A stretch of DNA of 64,000 bases from Azorinus chamasolen (GCA_963576725.1 OY755237.1:53535674-53599673); one strand, 5' to 3'. Positions 1 to 10,890 are shown, counted from the stretch's first letter. A program made the numbers and translations. Notes: generated from the sequence alone by a model not told the origin.

Positions 1-377
1 GTTGCCATGACAACAAAAATATCCTTAAAATGATATGAAATTCATTTGTGGTTCTAAAATTGACATTTTCTAGTGAATTATAAAGTTAACCTACATTTTC
101 TTTTTACAGCATGTTTGTCTTGTTATTTGTATAAAGTATTGGTGTGGTCTTCTATGTGATTATCGTTGGAACATTTTATTTACAAATTAACAGTAAACAT
201 ATCCTTTGTTACCATGGCAACGGCTATAAAAGAACTATTTTTAGTGATTTTTGCACAATATTTTTGAATTATTTACAATTTTTATCAAGTTCTTTCCATC
301 AATGTATCAAACAAACAAGTCGATTCAAGAAGACTGTCTATTTTTAGCCTTTCAAAATACATCCCTCACAACATGCC
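1..377. other. AT-rich non-coding stretch
   Basis: No convincing gene is visible. The stretch holds two copies of a palindromic GTTGCCATGGCAAC-like motif (near 1-14 and 209-224) that recurs at 563 and 872, so it probably belongs to the degenerate repeat that follows. The 67-residue ORF here has low complexity and no recognisable domain. Confidence 0.4.
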
Positions 378-1230
378 AAGGTGAGCTATTGTGAGCTATG
401 TGTCGGTCGTCAGGTGTCGTCCATCGTGTGTCGTCAATATTTTATTTCAAGTGACATCACCTCTAAAATTATATTGTCAAATGTACTGAAACTTTCCAAG
501 GATGGTCTTTGGGTGATTCCCTGTCAATATAGCTAAAACAATGTGGATCCATGTAGAACTCCGGTTGCCATGGCAACCAACAGAAAAATCTGCTAACCTC
601 TTCTTCTGCAAAACTGGTTGTCAGGTTTCAAAATAATTTGAAAGGGATAATCATTAGGTGACTATCTTCCAAAATAGCTAAAATCATGACAATATCTAAA
701 ACAACATGGCCGCTAGAGGGCGGGCCTCTTTGGCTGTATAGAGAAAACATAGCAAAATTTTCAATCTTCTCTTCACCAAAACCAATGGTCTGACTTCAGA
801 ATAATTTGATTGGAATAATCATTAGGTAACCACCTCCCAAAATAGCTAAAATGGTTTGAAGCCATGCGGAACTCTGGTTGCCATAACAACCAAAAGAAAA
901 CAATATTTAAATTCTCAGTGTTGATATACTTACTGGTCCTTCGGGATCATTAGTTTTTATGTTATTAATTGAATACTGCTTAAGCCGGTGCTAGGGGGGC
1001 GTGAGTAGTAGTGTTGCACTTTTAATAACTAGTCACAAACAGACTCAATAAAACCGAGTCTGCATTTTTCTGCTTTCGCATTACTTCTTATGCTTTCGAA
1101 GGATCTCCCTCTTTCGGAATATATTTCTACAAACCGATGGTCAGATTTCGAAATAAGTTGATGGGAATAATCATTTGGTGACTCTACCAAAATAGCTGAA
1201 ACAGTGACAGCATTTGGTATTTATGTCTGA
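378..1230 (+). repeat. Degenerate dispersed repeat with internal tandem units
   Basis: It opens with AGGTGAGCTATTGTGAGC followed by a GTCGTC-rich stretch, the style of the hairpin-headed repeats seen later at 18968 and 36957. A unit containing GGAATAATCATTAGGTGAC and CAAAATAGCTAAAA recurs near 631-684, 801-852 and 1152-1202. The middle part (about 900-1120) is unrelated and may be a later insertion. Family assignment to Helitron-like repeats is inference. Confidence 0.45.
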
Positions 1231-1515
1231 ATTTCCAAACTGATTTTCCATCACCTGAGCTTTGTTTGGTTGGCAAGTCCACCCGCATACATTGTGGACA
1301 GACAAGCCCTTGATCGTCAAGGGATTTCAGGAGCTTACACTGTGCGCATGCAAAACTAATTGAGGCTCGTGTACGAAGCGATTATTCAATGCTCAGCTAG
1401 CTGTCAGTGTTCGTGTGATATTTGAACATACGAAACTTATGGAAATACTTCGATTTTCAATAGTTATGAGCTGCTTAAGTATTAAATAAACTGACATGGA
1501 CAAAATATGTAATTA
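1231..1515. other. Stretch without recognised features
   Basis: No ORF of note, no terminal repeats and no tandem structure are visible between the two neighbouring repeats. Confidence 0.4.
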
Positions 1516-2245
1516 TACCCCCACTTCTAAAGAAGTGGGGCTATATTGGAATCGCATGCATCCGTCCGTCCTTCCGTCCGTCCATCCGTCCGTCCATCCG
1601 GAGCATTACTCCTAAAGTATTATAGGCACAACTGTGAAACTTCATAACTATGTGGATAGAGGGTGATGAGAGTATGTGCATCCAACAAGGGTTGTAACTT
1701 TAAATTCATTTTTGAGGGAGTTATTCCTCTTAGTTACTATTCAGAAGCAATTTTTTTGTCCGGAGCAGAACTTGTCAAGTATTGTAGAAACAACTGTGAA
1801 ACTTTATATATGGAGAGAGGGTGATGAGAGGATATGAGAGGGTGATGTCAATAAGGGTTGCAACTCTAAATTAATTTTTGAGGGAGTTACTCCCCTTAGT
1901 TACTTTCCAGAAGCAATTTTTGTTCGGAGCATAACTTCTCAAGTATTGTAGGCACAACTGTGCAACTTTTTTATATGGATAGAGGGTGATGAGAGGATGT
2001 GCAGTCAATAAGGGTTGTAACTCTAAATTCATTTTTGTGGGAGTTATTCCCCATAGTTACTTTTTAGAAACAATTTGTTTGTCTGGAGCATAACTTCTCA
2101 AGTATTGTAGGCACAACTGTGAAACTTTATATATGAAAAGAGGGTGGTGAGCGGATGTGCAGTCAACAAGGGCTGTAATTCTAAATTCATTTTTGAAGGA
2201 TTTATTGCCCTTTGTTATTTTTCATATGCAATTTAAGTGAATGAA
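1516..2245 (+). repeat. Hairpin-headed dispersed repeat (Helitron-like style)
   Basis: The left end is a 10-bp stem (CCCCACTTCT at 1519-1528, AGAAGTGGGG at 1531-1540) with a 2-nt loop, followed by GCTATATTGG and a (TCCG)n microsatellite at about 1561-1600. The body consists of four tandem units of roughly 157-166 bp, each beginning near TCCGGAGCA (1602, 1759, 1925, 2082) and containing GGCACAACTGTGAAAC and GAGGGTGATGAGAG. The layout (hairpin, CCGT run, tandem units) repeats in the elements at 34724 and 38403. No clear 3' terminus was found. Confidence 0.6.
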
Positions 2246-2700
2246 AGGATTATTGAGCTATTGCCGCTTGTATTGAAGTCAGTGCATCTTGTGACAAGAT
2301 GGCGGGCAGGGGTAGTAATCTCCTTTTGGTGATAGCTTAGTTGTATTTGGCCACAATCAACTTTGCGATATCCAATGAATGAATGTGACTACCGATACAT
2401 TATTAGATCTATCATATTGACAGTGGTTTGCTTATTTGGTTGAAATCAATTTTGTTCTTGGTGTTTAAAAACAGAGATGATTTTAAATGAACATTTTAAC
2501 AAAACAAGCTTACTTTTCAAGGAAAACATTTTGTTCCAATATGCTGTAAAAACAATTCTTCTTGTACGTTTTCAAATAAAATACAGTCTACTGACATATT
2601 CTATATTATGTAATGTGTATACATGTTGTAAATAATGTATGTGGTATACACACGTTGTGATTTAAAAACAACGAAATCTGTTTGTGAAACATAATGTCCC
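2246..2700. other. AT-rich stretch without recognised features
   Basis: No gene, terminal repeats or tandem array could be recognised. Confidence 0.4.
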
Positions 2701-2714
2701 CGATATAACGTTTG

Positions 2715-3165
2715 AATTTGATGTATGACCTTTACCTGAAGAGGTCACCCCTAAAATGTTCCCCTCCATAAGTTTCACATGCATGCCAAGTTTGAAGGAT
2801 GTATGTTGAAGACGACAAAATTATCACCAATCTAAATTTGACCCATAATTTGACGCTTGGCCATTATGTATGACATTGACCTTAAAAAGTCACCACTGAA
2901 ACGTTCCCCTCCATAAGTTGCAAATGCATGCCAAGTTTGAGGGATGTATTTTGAATGGTGACAAATATATCGCCAATCTAAATTTGACTAGTAATTTGAC
3001 ATTTGACCTTGATGTATGAACATGATCTCGATATGTCACCCCTAAATATTTTTGACTCTATAAGTTGCATATGCATGCTAAGTTTGAAGTATGTATGTGC
3101 AATAGCTACAGAATTGTCGCCAACGTTAAAGTTGGGAACAAAACAACCAACAAACCAACAAACAC
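2715..3165 (+). repeat. Three tandem units of about 146 bp
   Basis: Units start near TGTATGACCTTTACC (2722), TGTATGACATTGACC (2867) and TGTATGAACATGATC (3013), spaced 145-146 bp. Each contains GTCACCCCTAAA, CCATAAGTT and ATGCATGCCAAGTTTGA. The style (gacctt-rich, diverged units) matches the inner parts of the hairpin-headed repeats. The 73-residue ORF across the last unit is not a gene candidate. Confidence 0.65.
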
Positions 3166-3202
3166 TGACAATGAAAAAACAACAACATGACCCCTCTTTG
3201 AT

Positions 3203-3219
3203 GGGGGGGGGGGGGGGGG
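3203..3219 (+). repeat. Poly-G run (17 G)
   Basis: A homopolymer of 17 guanines follows ATGACCCCTCTTTGAT. Such runs are prone to sequencing and assembly length errors. A similar G-run lies inside the element ending at 39833. Confidence 0.9.
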
Positions 3220-3239
3220 CATAATAATGCCGCTATTAA

Positions 3240-3660
3240 GATATTGATACATGTACCCTGTTATTGTCACAATTTTGAATGTCTGTGATGATGATTTTAA
3301 TCATCTGAAAATGATTTTGAATGTCAGTGATAGTGGTTTTGATTGGCGGTGATAATGATTTTTAAATCATTTGTGATATTTAACATTATCATTACAGCAC
3401 TTTTGTGATAAATATGTGCTTAGTCATAGTTATTAATGAAAAAAACAACAACACTTAGTTGATATTTCTGAGAAAATTGTGATCATTTAAATGTTAACAA
3501 GGCGCAAACTAAATATAATGATATTATCTGAAATGCTGAAAGAAGAGTCACTTGACATAATTCGTTATAAGGTACAACTTATTGATCTAAAATAATATAT
3601 CTTTAAACTGTTGTGTATAACCATTGTATTTATGTCTCTTCTTCGATTTACGAAATATTC
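3240..3660. other. AT-rich stretch with a short degenerate repeat
   Basis: Around 3270-3370 a phrase like GTGATAATGATTTTAAATCAT recurs three times in diverged form. Nothing else is recognised. Confidence 0.35.
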
Positions 3661-3679
3661 AAGTTAGGTTAAGAAAATA

Positions 3680-4440
3680 GTTCTCAAGTTTTACCTTTGA
3701 CCTTCCAATGACCTTGATTTTATGTACCAAGTCCTTGGTAGAGGATATTGTCTTAGTATGTTGTGCACATTAATTGCAATATACATGACATAGGTAGAAA
3801 AAATTGACTGAAATGCACAAAAAGTACAAATTTGACACTTGACTTCTCAAATGTGACTTTTGACCTCTACTTGCGACCTTGACATTGACAATATGTACCG
3901 AAATCCTTGGTAGAAGATATTGACTTAGTAAGGTGTATGTGCACATTTATTACAAAACATACATCACATACATGGGAGAATGTACTGAAATTGCACAAAA
4001 AGTACAAATTTGACCTTTGACTCCTTAATTGTTACATTTGACCTCTACTTGCGACCTTGACATTGGCAGTATGTACCAAAGTCCTTGGTAGAGGATATTG
4101 ATTTAGTATGTTGATCTTGCAAAGTTATTAAAAATACATCACATATGTAGAACAAGTGGACATCAACATTCACAAATTAGTAAAAAATGATGTTTGACTT
4201 CTAAAATGTGACGTTTGACCTCTACTTGTGACATTAACCTTGACACACTTATAAAACTCATGGTAAAGGGCACCTCCTTTTTTAAATGAGTATCTGTGCC
4301 AAGTTTTACTTAAATATACCAATGTTAATGTAAAATTGTAGAACAAAAAGGTCTTGAAACAGAGATAAAAGCTAAAATTTGACCTTTGACCCCTAACCAT
4401 GACATTGACCTTAAAGGGAATCAATTGAAACTTATATTTG
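3680..4440 (+). repeat. Tandem units of about 172-177 bp (gacctt-rich repeat)
   Basis: CCTTGGTAGAGGATATTG occurs at 3733, 3905 (one change) and 4082. Between copies are conserved TACATCACATA, GCACAAAAAGTACAAATTTGAC and CTTGCGACCTTGACATTG blocks. A fourth, diverged unit runs to about 4440. It is probably the inner part of a hairpin-headed dispersed repeat whose ends are lost. Confidence 0.65.
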
Positions 4441-4699
4441 TAACATTGCCTTGATATTAGTCATTTAATTATAAAGTTTTATAAAAATCCCTTCACTAGT
4501 TAAAAAGATATTAAGAGATCTTTGTGTATGATATCTATTTTATTTCTACGACATAGCCGTTGCCATGGAAACTCAAATTCTAGTGCTTTATAATTGTACC
4601 ACAATGCTGCCACCCTTCTTATTTTGATTGTTAAGTCATACTCTTCATTATCTGAAAGTATCCTGTCATTGTGAACCAGGTAACAAAATTTCGAAAAAT

Positions 4700-4860
4700 G
4701 TCCCCTACTATGACAGCCCATTGTAGATTTGAGACAATTCTAAAGAGTGGTCACAGTATAGGGTTTGGTGGAGAAATAAAGGAGCTATTTTTGAAAATGT
4801 TTAAATGTAGGCATCTTGACTGGACCTATGACTCCTGTTGCAATGGCGTAAATCCAGAGG
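4700..4860 (+). mobile_element. Type C element fragment
   Basis: The phrase GACAATTCTAAAGAGTGGTC then AGTATAGGGTTTGGTGGAG and GGAGCTATTTTTGAAAATG matches the right half of type C elements at 20045 and 58980. The left half is missing, and the ORF across it is incidental. Confidence 0.6.
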
Positions 4861-4889
4861 AGATTGCTCCTGCAATAATCGTCTAATCA

Positions 4890-5950
4890 GTCTTCTCTTT
4901 TGTTTATGGAATTACATAGAACTGATATTCTACAGTTTCTGCAATGACTAAAATAATATTATAAGTACCGGTATGTGTATTATTACTGGTATTTGCTTTA
5001 GGTATAATATAGATCTGGTGCTACAGCTTCTGCCTGAGCAAAATCAGAGCTGTGTTCATATACCATTATAAAAAATAATCTTATTGATATTTATGACGTC
5101 ATAACTTCTTACATGAATATACAACAGGGAATTTTAGGGTTTAAAGAGTTGGGCATTCAGCAAATAAGAAGCCTGTATACGTAGATGATGATATTCCCAC
5201 AGATCTACAGTACGGCAATAATTTTTTACAGTCTAGCAGCAAAAACATGATTACCTATGCGAGCAGTTTGTATCCAGATGAAAAGTCGCATAATGCAGCG
5301 TCTCATTAGGATCCAAATTGTTTTACACGTAAGTGACCATATTTTTTGATGTTTAATTGTAACTGAAGCAGACGACAATTGTTGCAAACAATCTCATCTG
5401 TATCCAAACTGTTTATGTGTTCATAGTTTTAAAAGTTGTTGCTAGTATGGAAAGAATGTTATGTAAAGGTTTGAAGCAGACAACAGATTTTTACCGTGAG
5501 CGATGCTGATCAATATTGTCAGCAACACGTATGTGCTAGAGAGTACTACAAAAGGTAGAACTCTTTCGATGCCAATAAGCGAATCTCTGATTATATTTAC
5601 ACATTGTCAGAATCTAGACGAGACCCCAGGACGGTATTGCATCAAGATCCAAAATGTTTCAAGTTGTGTTGATTCTTTTTGAAACAAAAACAGAAAAATG
5701 ATAAATAAAATGAAAGCAGAAAACAAATTCCACAGACGACAATGCTTGGAAGCAAAAAACCTAGAAGGAAATTACACCTGCTGACTGCAGCGTGTGATAA
5801 TTGCTGTGAAACCTAAGAACTACAGGTCGCTGCCTGATGAAAATGGCAGCCAGAGGTAACAGAAAACCATTTACATGGAATAAACATTTGCGCGCTAAGT
5901 AATTGTTGTCTGCAGAACATTTCATCTGCTGAGACGAATTTCTCTGGTAA
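4890..5950. other. Stretch with type H fragments, no gene
   Basis: Pieces of the type H repeat are visible: GCAGACGACAATTGTTGC at about 5370 with a nearby ATCCAAACTGTTTATGTG, and AAGTAATTGTTGTCTGCAG near 5898. Otherwise only AT-rich sequence without sustained reading frames is seen. Confidence 0.4.
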
Positions 5951-5959
5951 TCCTTTTCT

Positions 5960-6420
5960 CGATAAATACTCTTTTCTACCCCTTTTGCAATCAGAGTAGA
6001 CCCAGATCAGATGGCTTATGTAGGAGCCGTCTGATCAGGGTCTGCTCTGTTTGCTTGTGACATAATATAGATCTGGCTTGGTGCCTATTATAAAACTGTT
6101 TTGAGTCTGAGCATGATTTCATTCTCAAGCATTTCCCATATTTTTACTAAAGCTTACTTAAGTAGATTTGGAGTACCAGTATATATAGCCTGATATCATA
6201 CTCAAGCATTAGATCGGTCAGATTTTGAGTACCAATCTGGAGCTTGAGCATGATTTCGTACTCGGACTCATAGAATTTTATAGGCATCAGGCTAGATTCT
6301 ACACTTTCTGGCTTGGTTAAATATTCCTGTGTTTGTATATCATTATAAAAATACAACTAATAATTAATATGCATAATGCTGTTACTTCTTACAGGAATAT
6401 TCATAGAACAAAGGGTTCAT
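5960..6420 (+). mobile_element. Type A MITE, degraded
   Basis: GCAATCAGAGTAGACCCAG (about 5989) through GGAGCCGTCTGATCAGG to CTGCTCTGTTTGC is the central type A palindrome. The downstream arm is found near 6300-6410 (GGTTAAATATTCCTGTGTT, then CTTACAGGAATATTCATAG) after a stretch rich in repeated GATTTCGTACTC-like phrases. TTAA ends are lost. Confidence 0.55.
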
Positions 6421-6619
6421 TTTCCCCACAATATGACCAGTTTCTAATCATTTGGATCTTAATGAGACAGGGAGTCTGTCAGTTTTTCATTTACATCCAT
6501 ACTGTTTGCATAGATAATCAGTAACTCATCTAGTACTATCATTTGAAGATTCAATCAGTCCCTAACAACAAACAAGAGAATGAGACTTTTATATCAGGAT
6601 TGCTGTCTCTTTCTGCTAA

Positions 6620-6725
6620 CTCTTTGAATGTGGCACATGCATGCAATGGCTTTTGCAAACAGTGTAGACCCAGATCTAGGAGCCCTATGATCTGGGTCTG
6701 CTCTGTTTGTCATTTAAAACCACCA
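6620..6725 (+). mobile_element. Type A2 MITE fragment
   Basis: GCAAACAGTGTAGACCCAG, GGAGCCCTATGATCTGGG and CTGCTCTGTTTGTC form the central palindrome of the A2 variant. Neither terminus is present. Confidence 0.55.
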
Positions 6726-6847
6726 AGCTACAGATGGCTAAGATTATTGTCTGCTTCAGGTTTCAAATGAGCATTTTCTTCAATTTCTTTGCAAATATAT
6801 AAACAGTGTCAAACATTTTGGATCCTGAGGAGACGCAAAGTTTCATG

Positions 6848-7115
6848 TCCAGACTGTTCGCAGGGTTATACATCCAGATTGCTTGCAGGGTTAAACATCC
6901 TGACTGCTTGCAGGGTTAAACATCCAGACTGCTTGCAGGGTTACACGTCCAGACTGCTTGCAGGGTTACACGTCCGGATTGCTTGCAGGGTTATACATAC
7001 AGACTGCTTGCAGGGTTATACATCCTGACTGCTTGCAGGGTTACACGTCAAGACTGCTTGCAGGGTTACGTGTCCAGACTGCTTGCAGGGTTACACGTCC
7101 AGACTGCTTGTCTGT
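6848..7115 (+). repeat. 25-bp tandem array, about 10 copies
   Basis: The unit is GCTTGCAGGG followed by TTACACGTCCAGACT, repeated with minor changes (measured spacing 25 bp between 6906 and 6931). Because 25 is not a multiple of three, the two overlapping ORFs here read the same repeat in rotating frames and are not genes. Confidence 0.9.
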
Positions 7116-7191
7116 AATAGGAGAAATGGAAAAAGAAATTGAATTAAAATCTTCTTTCAGAATTGTAGCAGATGGTGTTTTTGCAGATGAC

Positions 7192-7274
7192 AATTCAAGG
7201 GCTTGGTGCAAAACTATTCTAACTCCTTCACTTTGTGAAGGAGTTAGAATAGTTTTGCACCAAGCCCTCGAATT
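7192..7274. repeat. Long hairpin, 40-bp arms and 3-nt loop
   Basis: The arm at 7192-7231 (AATTCAAGGGCTTGGTGC...) is the reverse complement of 7235-7274 with one mismatch, separated by TTT. It has no TTAA ends and does not match the other palindromes in the window, so it may be an unrelated MITE or a small inverted duplication. Confidence 0.85.
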
Positions 7275-7339
7275 GCTTAGAATGCAATTTGGGTTAGTGT
7301 CTGATCTTCAATAAAAAAAAAAGAATGCATTGTTTGTGG

Positions 7340-7560
7340 TTAAGCCTTTTCCTACTGAACACTTTTATTTGTGAATTGATCACTTTAAGAATAATCATTA
7401 CCTTAAAATTATAATGTAAAATTTTAGGCTTTGATAAAAACTATGGGATTAAATCTGTATAGTTTCTTAAGCAAACAGAGCAAACCTTGATCAGGAGACA
7501 TCTGATCTGGGTCTACTCCTTCTGCAATGGAGTAAAATGGCATTTCTATGAGGTAATGGG
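7340..7560 (-). mobile_element. Type A MITE, degraded
   Basis: AAGCAAACAGAGCAAACC, CATCTGATCTGGGTCTACTC and GGTAATGGG near the right end are type A features. The left end (AAGCCTTTTCCTACTGAA, 7343) is a mutated CCCTTTCCTCCAT-like terminus. Confidence 0.5.
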
Positions 7561-7609
7561 TAATAATGATTCTGTATAATATGGGATCCATCATGAAAGA
7601 TTCTGTGCA

Positions 7610-7830
7610 GTTCCATTAAATCTTTGCACGGTAAGTAATTGTCATCTGCGAAAATTTGTCATTTGCTACAGTTTCAAGGTCAGTTTTCTTACTATAATTA
7701 TCAAGGTCAGTTTTTCTGTTCAAAGTGCAATCATAGTGTCAAATAGTTTGGATCCTGATGTGCTACCCATTATCTCTGATCTGGATCCAAACTGTTTTTG
7801 TGGAGGTATTGATGACTTCACGCCTAGCAT
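7610..7830 (+). mobile_element. Type H repeat
   Basis: GGTAAGTAATTGTCATCTGC opens the copy. AAATAGTTTGGATCCTGATG at 7741 and ATCTGGATCCAAACTGTTTT around 7780 form the inner inverted pair typical of this family. Confidence 0.5.
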
Positions 7831-7902
7831 GTGAGGTGTTAATGAGCAATATTCCATGAAAAATTTGGAAGCTCAGCCAACGCTTATAAATGCTCTTAAA
7901 AG

Positions 7903-8107
7903 CTTAGCTGAAACATGGTTCATCCATGTATGTACAGGAACCAGTGAATATCATACATACATACATCAGTCCTAGAGGTTGGTTTCCTGTGCTTCCTTTT
8001 GTCTTAGCTGAAACATGGTTTATCCATGTATGTACAGGAACCAGTCAATATCATATATACATGTATATCACTCCTAGAGGTTGCTTTCCTGTGCTTCCTT
8101 TTGTCTT
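7903..8107 (+). repeat. Two-copy tandem duplication of about 100 bp
   Basis: CTTAGCTGAAACATGGTT begins at 7903 and again at 8003. Both copies contain CATGTATGTACAGGAACCAG and GGTTTCCTGTGCTTCC with a few differences, so the duplication is fairly recent. Confidence 0.9.
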
Positions 8108-8180
8108 GAAATCAGGAACTGACCCGATAGCACAGGTAGAGGGGAAATGTTCAAAGGGGGAGGTTTGATCTATCAGTCAT

Positions 8181-8420
8181 TTAACCCTTTACTCCATTAA
8201 TATTCATGCAAGAAATAATGAACTAATAAATATTAATTAGATGTTTTTAATGGCATATGATCACATGATATTTCAAGGTCTGCACTGTTTGTCATATTAC
8301 ACTTTTCTTTAGAAAAATCCCTAAATATTCACCATCAGCTTGACCTGTTTGTTAGGGTTTAGACTCCATGTTCAATAGGAGATCTGGGTCTACACTATTT
8401 TATCTAGCGGAGTATTAAGG
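8181..8420 (+). mobile_element. Type A/A2 MITE
   Basis: It begins TTAACCCTTTACTCCATTAA (8181) and continues with ATTCATGCAAGAAATAATG and AATATTAATTAG, the standard left arm. The right part (GGTCTGCACTGTTTGTC, later GGAGATCTGGGTCTACAC) is A2-like. The right end (GTATTAAGGG) is degraded. Confidence 0.6.
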
Positions 8421-8710
8421 GTAAAGACAAAGCGTTTGATTGACACAAAACCTGCAATCAATTTCCTGGTACTACACTCTTACTTTTGCATTTTCTCCCA
8501 TTTACCTGAAGCCATGTGCGACAGTGGTAAATATCAAAGTGATCAGGTTTCTGGTCATGAAACGTGCTATTAGTAATAGGGAATCACAGTGACGCAAATC
8601 CCTGTCATATAACTCTTATCCCACTGTGAACTAATAATGTCTGCTGAAATTTGGAGAAACTATTGACTTGAGTATTCAAAGAGCTTTGATCTTGATGAGA
8701 CCCCTAGTTA

Positions 8711-8914
8711 CAGTAAAACCTCTCTATAATGGCCACTTAATTACATCAAGTATTTTGTGTTAAAGGCAGGTGGCTGCTTAAAGCAAGGTGAAAGTAAAAC
8801 AATACGCTCCTATAGGAGCGTTTTATTTTACTTTCACCTTGCTTTAAGCAGCCACCTGTCCTAAATACCAACTAATTAAAACAATTAAGTGGCCGTTATA
8901 TAGAGGTTTTACTG
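8711..8914. mobile_element. Type D palindromic MITE, pogo-like
   Basis: The ends are CAGTAAAACCTCTCTATAA and its near-complement TATATAGAGGTTTTACTG, flanked on both sides by TA (8709-8710 and 8915-8916). The inside is almost wholly palindromic around CGCTCCTATAGGAGCG, with GGTGGCTGCTTAAAGCAAGG on the left arm. TA target duplications and CAGT termini fit the Tc1/mariner-pogo group; no transposase is present. Related copies lie at 32537 and 42599. Confidence 0.7.
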
Positions 8915-8919
8915 TATTC

Positions 8920-9085
8920 AGCGTCTCATCAAGATACAAGCTATTTGAGACACCTAGTTATTGAGGGTGTCATCAAGATACAAGCTATTTGAGACACCTA
9001 GTTATTGAGCGTCTCATCAAGATACAAGCTATTTGAGACACCTAGTTATACAGCTTCCCATCAAGATACAAGCTATTTGCAAATG
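8920..9085 (+). repeat. 44-bp tandem array, 4 copies
   Basis: GTCTCATCAAGATACAAGC, or a variant, recurs at 44-bp spacing (CATC at 8927, 8971, 9015 and 9059). Each unit ends GAGACACCTAGTTATTGAG. The unit resembles the sequence just left of the type D element (TGATGAGACCCCTAGTTA), so the host sequence at the insertion point appears to have been amplified. Confidence 0.8.
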
Positions 9086-9249
9086 CAAGTCAAGTTGCGG
9101 AAAGCAGAACATGGTTCACTGTTTGCATACTTAAGTCTCGAGATTGTTCGAGATTGTTATTACGTATGCAAATAATTTGGATCCCGAGGCTTAGCAACAT
9201 GCGGTCTGATCAGGATACAAACTGTTTGTTAACACTAACAGTGCGAAAC

Positions 9250-9440
9250 GAATCACTTATGTCCTTTGCAAACAGTGTAGACCCAGATGAGATGGCTCCT
9301 AGTGGAGCACTCTCATCAGGACCTGCACTTTTTGTCTTGTTACACTTTTCTTTAGAAAAATCCCCAAATCATTCACTGTAAGCCTGACCTGTTTGAATTT
9401 CGCAATAGTCCATTTGAAAATTCAGCATTGTAAGGGTTAA
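9250..9440 (+). mobile_element. Type A2 MITE
   Basis: GCAAACAGTGTAGACCCAG, CTCATCAGGACCTGCAC, CACTTTTCTTTAGAAAAATC and TTCAGCATTGTAAGGGTTAA follow in order. The right TTAA is at 9437-9440. This intact right arm allows the interrupted copy at 54212 to be read. Confidence 0.65.
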
Positions 9441-9729
9441 GAAAGATGGCGGAAAAATAAAACTTCAGCATTTCAGCAGATGGCAGTGCTTGTATGCTAT
9501 TATTACTAAGCATGCAAAGAGATAATGCTGTCTTTATGGGAATTATAACATTCAGTCGTTATTATTCTGTCTTACTGGTATTTATGCTTTATAGTAATGG
9601 CCTCATGTACTCAGATATATACAATTACTTTTACGATTTATGTCTGAAAAGAAGTGCTGCTGATTACATATTGCATCTGATTAATGTGGAACAAAATAAA
9701 GACATCATGAATATTATTTAGCTGAGTTT
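9441..9729. other. Stretch without recognised gene
   Basis: It includes a 75-residue ORF at 9494-9721 with no recognised domain, no splice context that I could support and no homologue known to me. I see no repeat structure. Confidence 0.3.
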
Positions 9730-9893
9730 TTATAATGCCATATGAAAACAGGATTTTTTTGCCGATAAGGCAAAAACTGTAGAATTAGATCAGCAAATTA
9801 AACAGAACAAAACCTGACCTATAGGAGCCGTCTGATATGGGTAGACTCTGTTTGCAAAGACATGAAAAAGCATTTCTATCAGGTAATGGCCTA
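9730..9893 (-). mobile_element. Type A MITE fragment
   Basis: TATAATGCCATATGAAAACAG, ACTGTAGAATTAGATCAGC, GGAGCCGTCTGATATGGG and CTCTGTTTGCAAAGACATG match the second half of type A. The right terminus is cut by the following element near GGTAATGGCC. Confidence 0.55.
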
Positions 9894-10890
9894 GTCACAC
9901 TTTGACCACGTCCTTGAAGACCGCGCTGCGTCCTGAAAATGTCGTAGGACGTAGCGAGGACGGGGTAAAAATTGTTCTTACTACGCGTGTATTCAGGAGG
10001 GTACCACGTCCAACACGTTCTTGCTATGCTTTAACTACGCTCGTACTAGGTCCCTACTACAACCGCCAAGATAGCACTGCGTTCTTACCACGCGCTCTTC
10101 ACGTTCTCACCGCGTTCTATGTCTGCATATAAAATTCTGCGATTTGGCTCGATCTGATCATTCATTCTGCGACTTTCTTCTGAGCAAAAGTAAAGTATTT
10201 TATATCAGAAAATATGCCGAGAAGGAAGGGGGGCTGCAAAGCAGCTACGAAAGCAAAACCGAGAACTCCATCACCATCGAGAAGAGCCTGTTGTCCAGCC
10301 AATACAGCAACATGCTGGAGAAGTTCTTGGTTGTCCATTCTATATTGAAATGGAAGTGAAAGGGAAATGAATCCAGTTTTTATACTCGACCACCAGAACG
10401 TGGCATGGTCGTGGCTAGAGCCTGCTGCAAACGTACCTTAGACGTGATAAGCACCGGTAGAACGTACTAAGAACCTAATGCGGTATTTTGAAACGTAGTA
10501 GGGACGTATCATTGTCGCAACACTAGCGTGGAAGGGTCGTAGTGAGAACCCGATGGACGTAGCAAGAACGTAGTGACAACCTAGAGACAACGTGATGCGA
10601 ACGTCACACACTCGTCCACGTCTGCACTACGCGTGTATGGCGTCAATGAGGTTCTTACTAGGTTTTAGCTACGTCATTACTACGACCTTACCAAGTTCTT
10701 ACCACGTCCTGATTTGACCACGTCCTCGCCACGTAAGTTTTGAACATGTTCAAAGTTCACCCGCGTCCTTCACATCCATGAAGACCATACCACGCGCAAA
10801 GCCGTGTCTACTGCGTCCTCGCTACGTTGTACACGTTCGCACTGTGTCCTGACATATTTTTGAGGACGTAGTGGGAACTTGGCCTAGTGA
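9894..10890. mobile_element. ACGTCC-rich element of about 1 kb, probable DNA transposon
   Basis: Its composition differs from its surroundings: richer in GC and CpG, with dozens of variants of CTACGTCC, CACGTCCT and their complements on both arms (GACCACGTCC near the left end, GAGGACGTAGTGGGAAC near the right). GGCCTAGT occurs at both edges (about 9888 and 10881), in direct orientation. It interrupts type A sequence on the left, and type A-like GAATATTCATGTAAGAAAT resumes on the right. The inverted subterminal ACGTCC motifs suggest a non-autonomous cut-and-paste element; the superfamily is not assignable by eye. Confidence 0.5.
10214..10348 (+). CDS. Small basic ORF (44 aa) inside the ACGTCC element
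   Basis: An ATG-started frame encodes a short Arg/Lys/Pro-rich peptide beginning MPRRKGGCKAATKAK, then a PRTPSPSRR stretch and several Cys and Trp. It lies in the only part of the 1-kb element that lacks ACGTCC repeats. It could be the leftover N-terminus of an element-encoded DNA-binding protein; that is inference, and I recognise no family. An overlapping 71-residue frame at 10144-10359 reads the same DNA and is no better supported. Confidence 0.25.
   Translation: MPRRKGGCKAATKAKPRTPSPSRRACCPANTATCWRSSWLSILY

Noticed and set aside
4500..4886. Opposing ORFs of 73 and 71 residues
   Set aside because: The plus-strand frame reads through a type C fragment; neither has a domain or a plausible start context.
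9494..9721. 75-residue ORF as a host exon
   Set aside because: Its length is within chance for AT-rich DNA and I found no domain, splice-site pattern or codon bias to support it.
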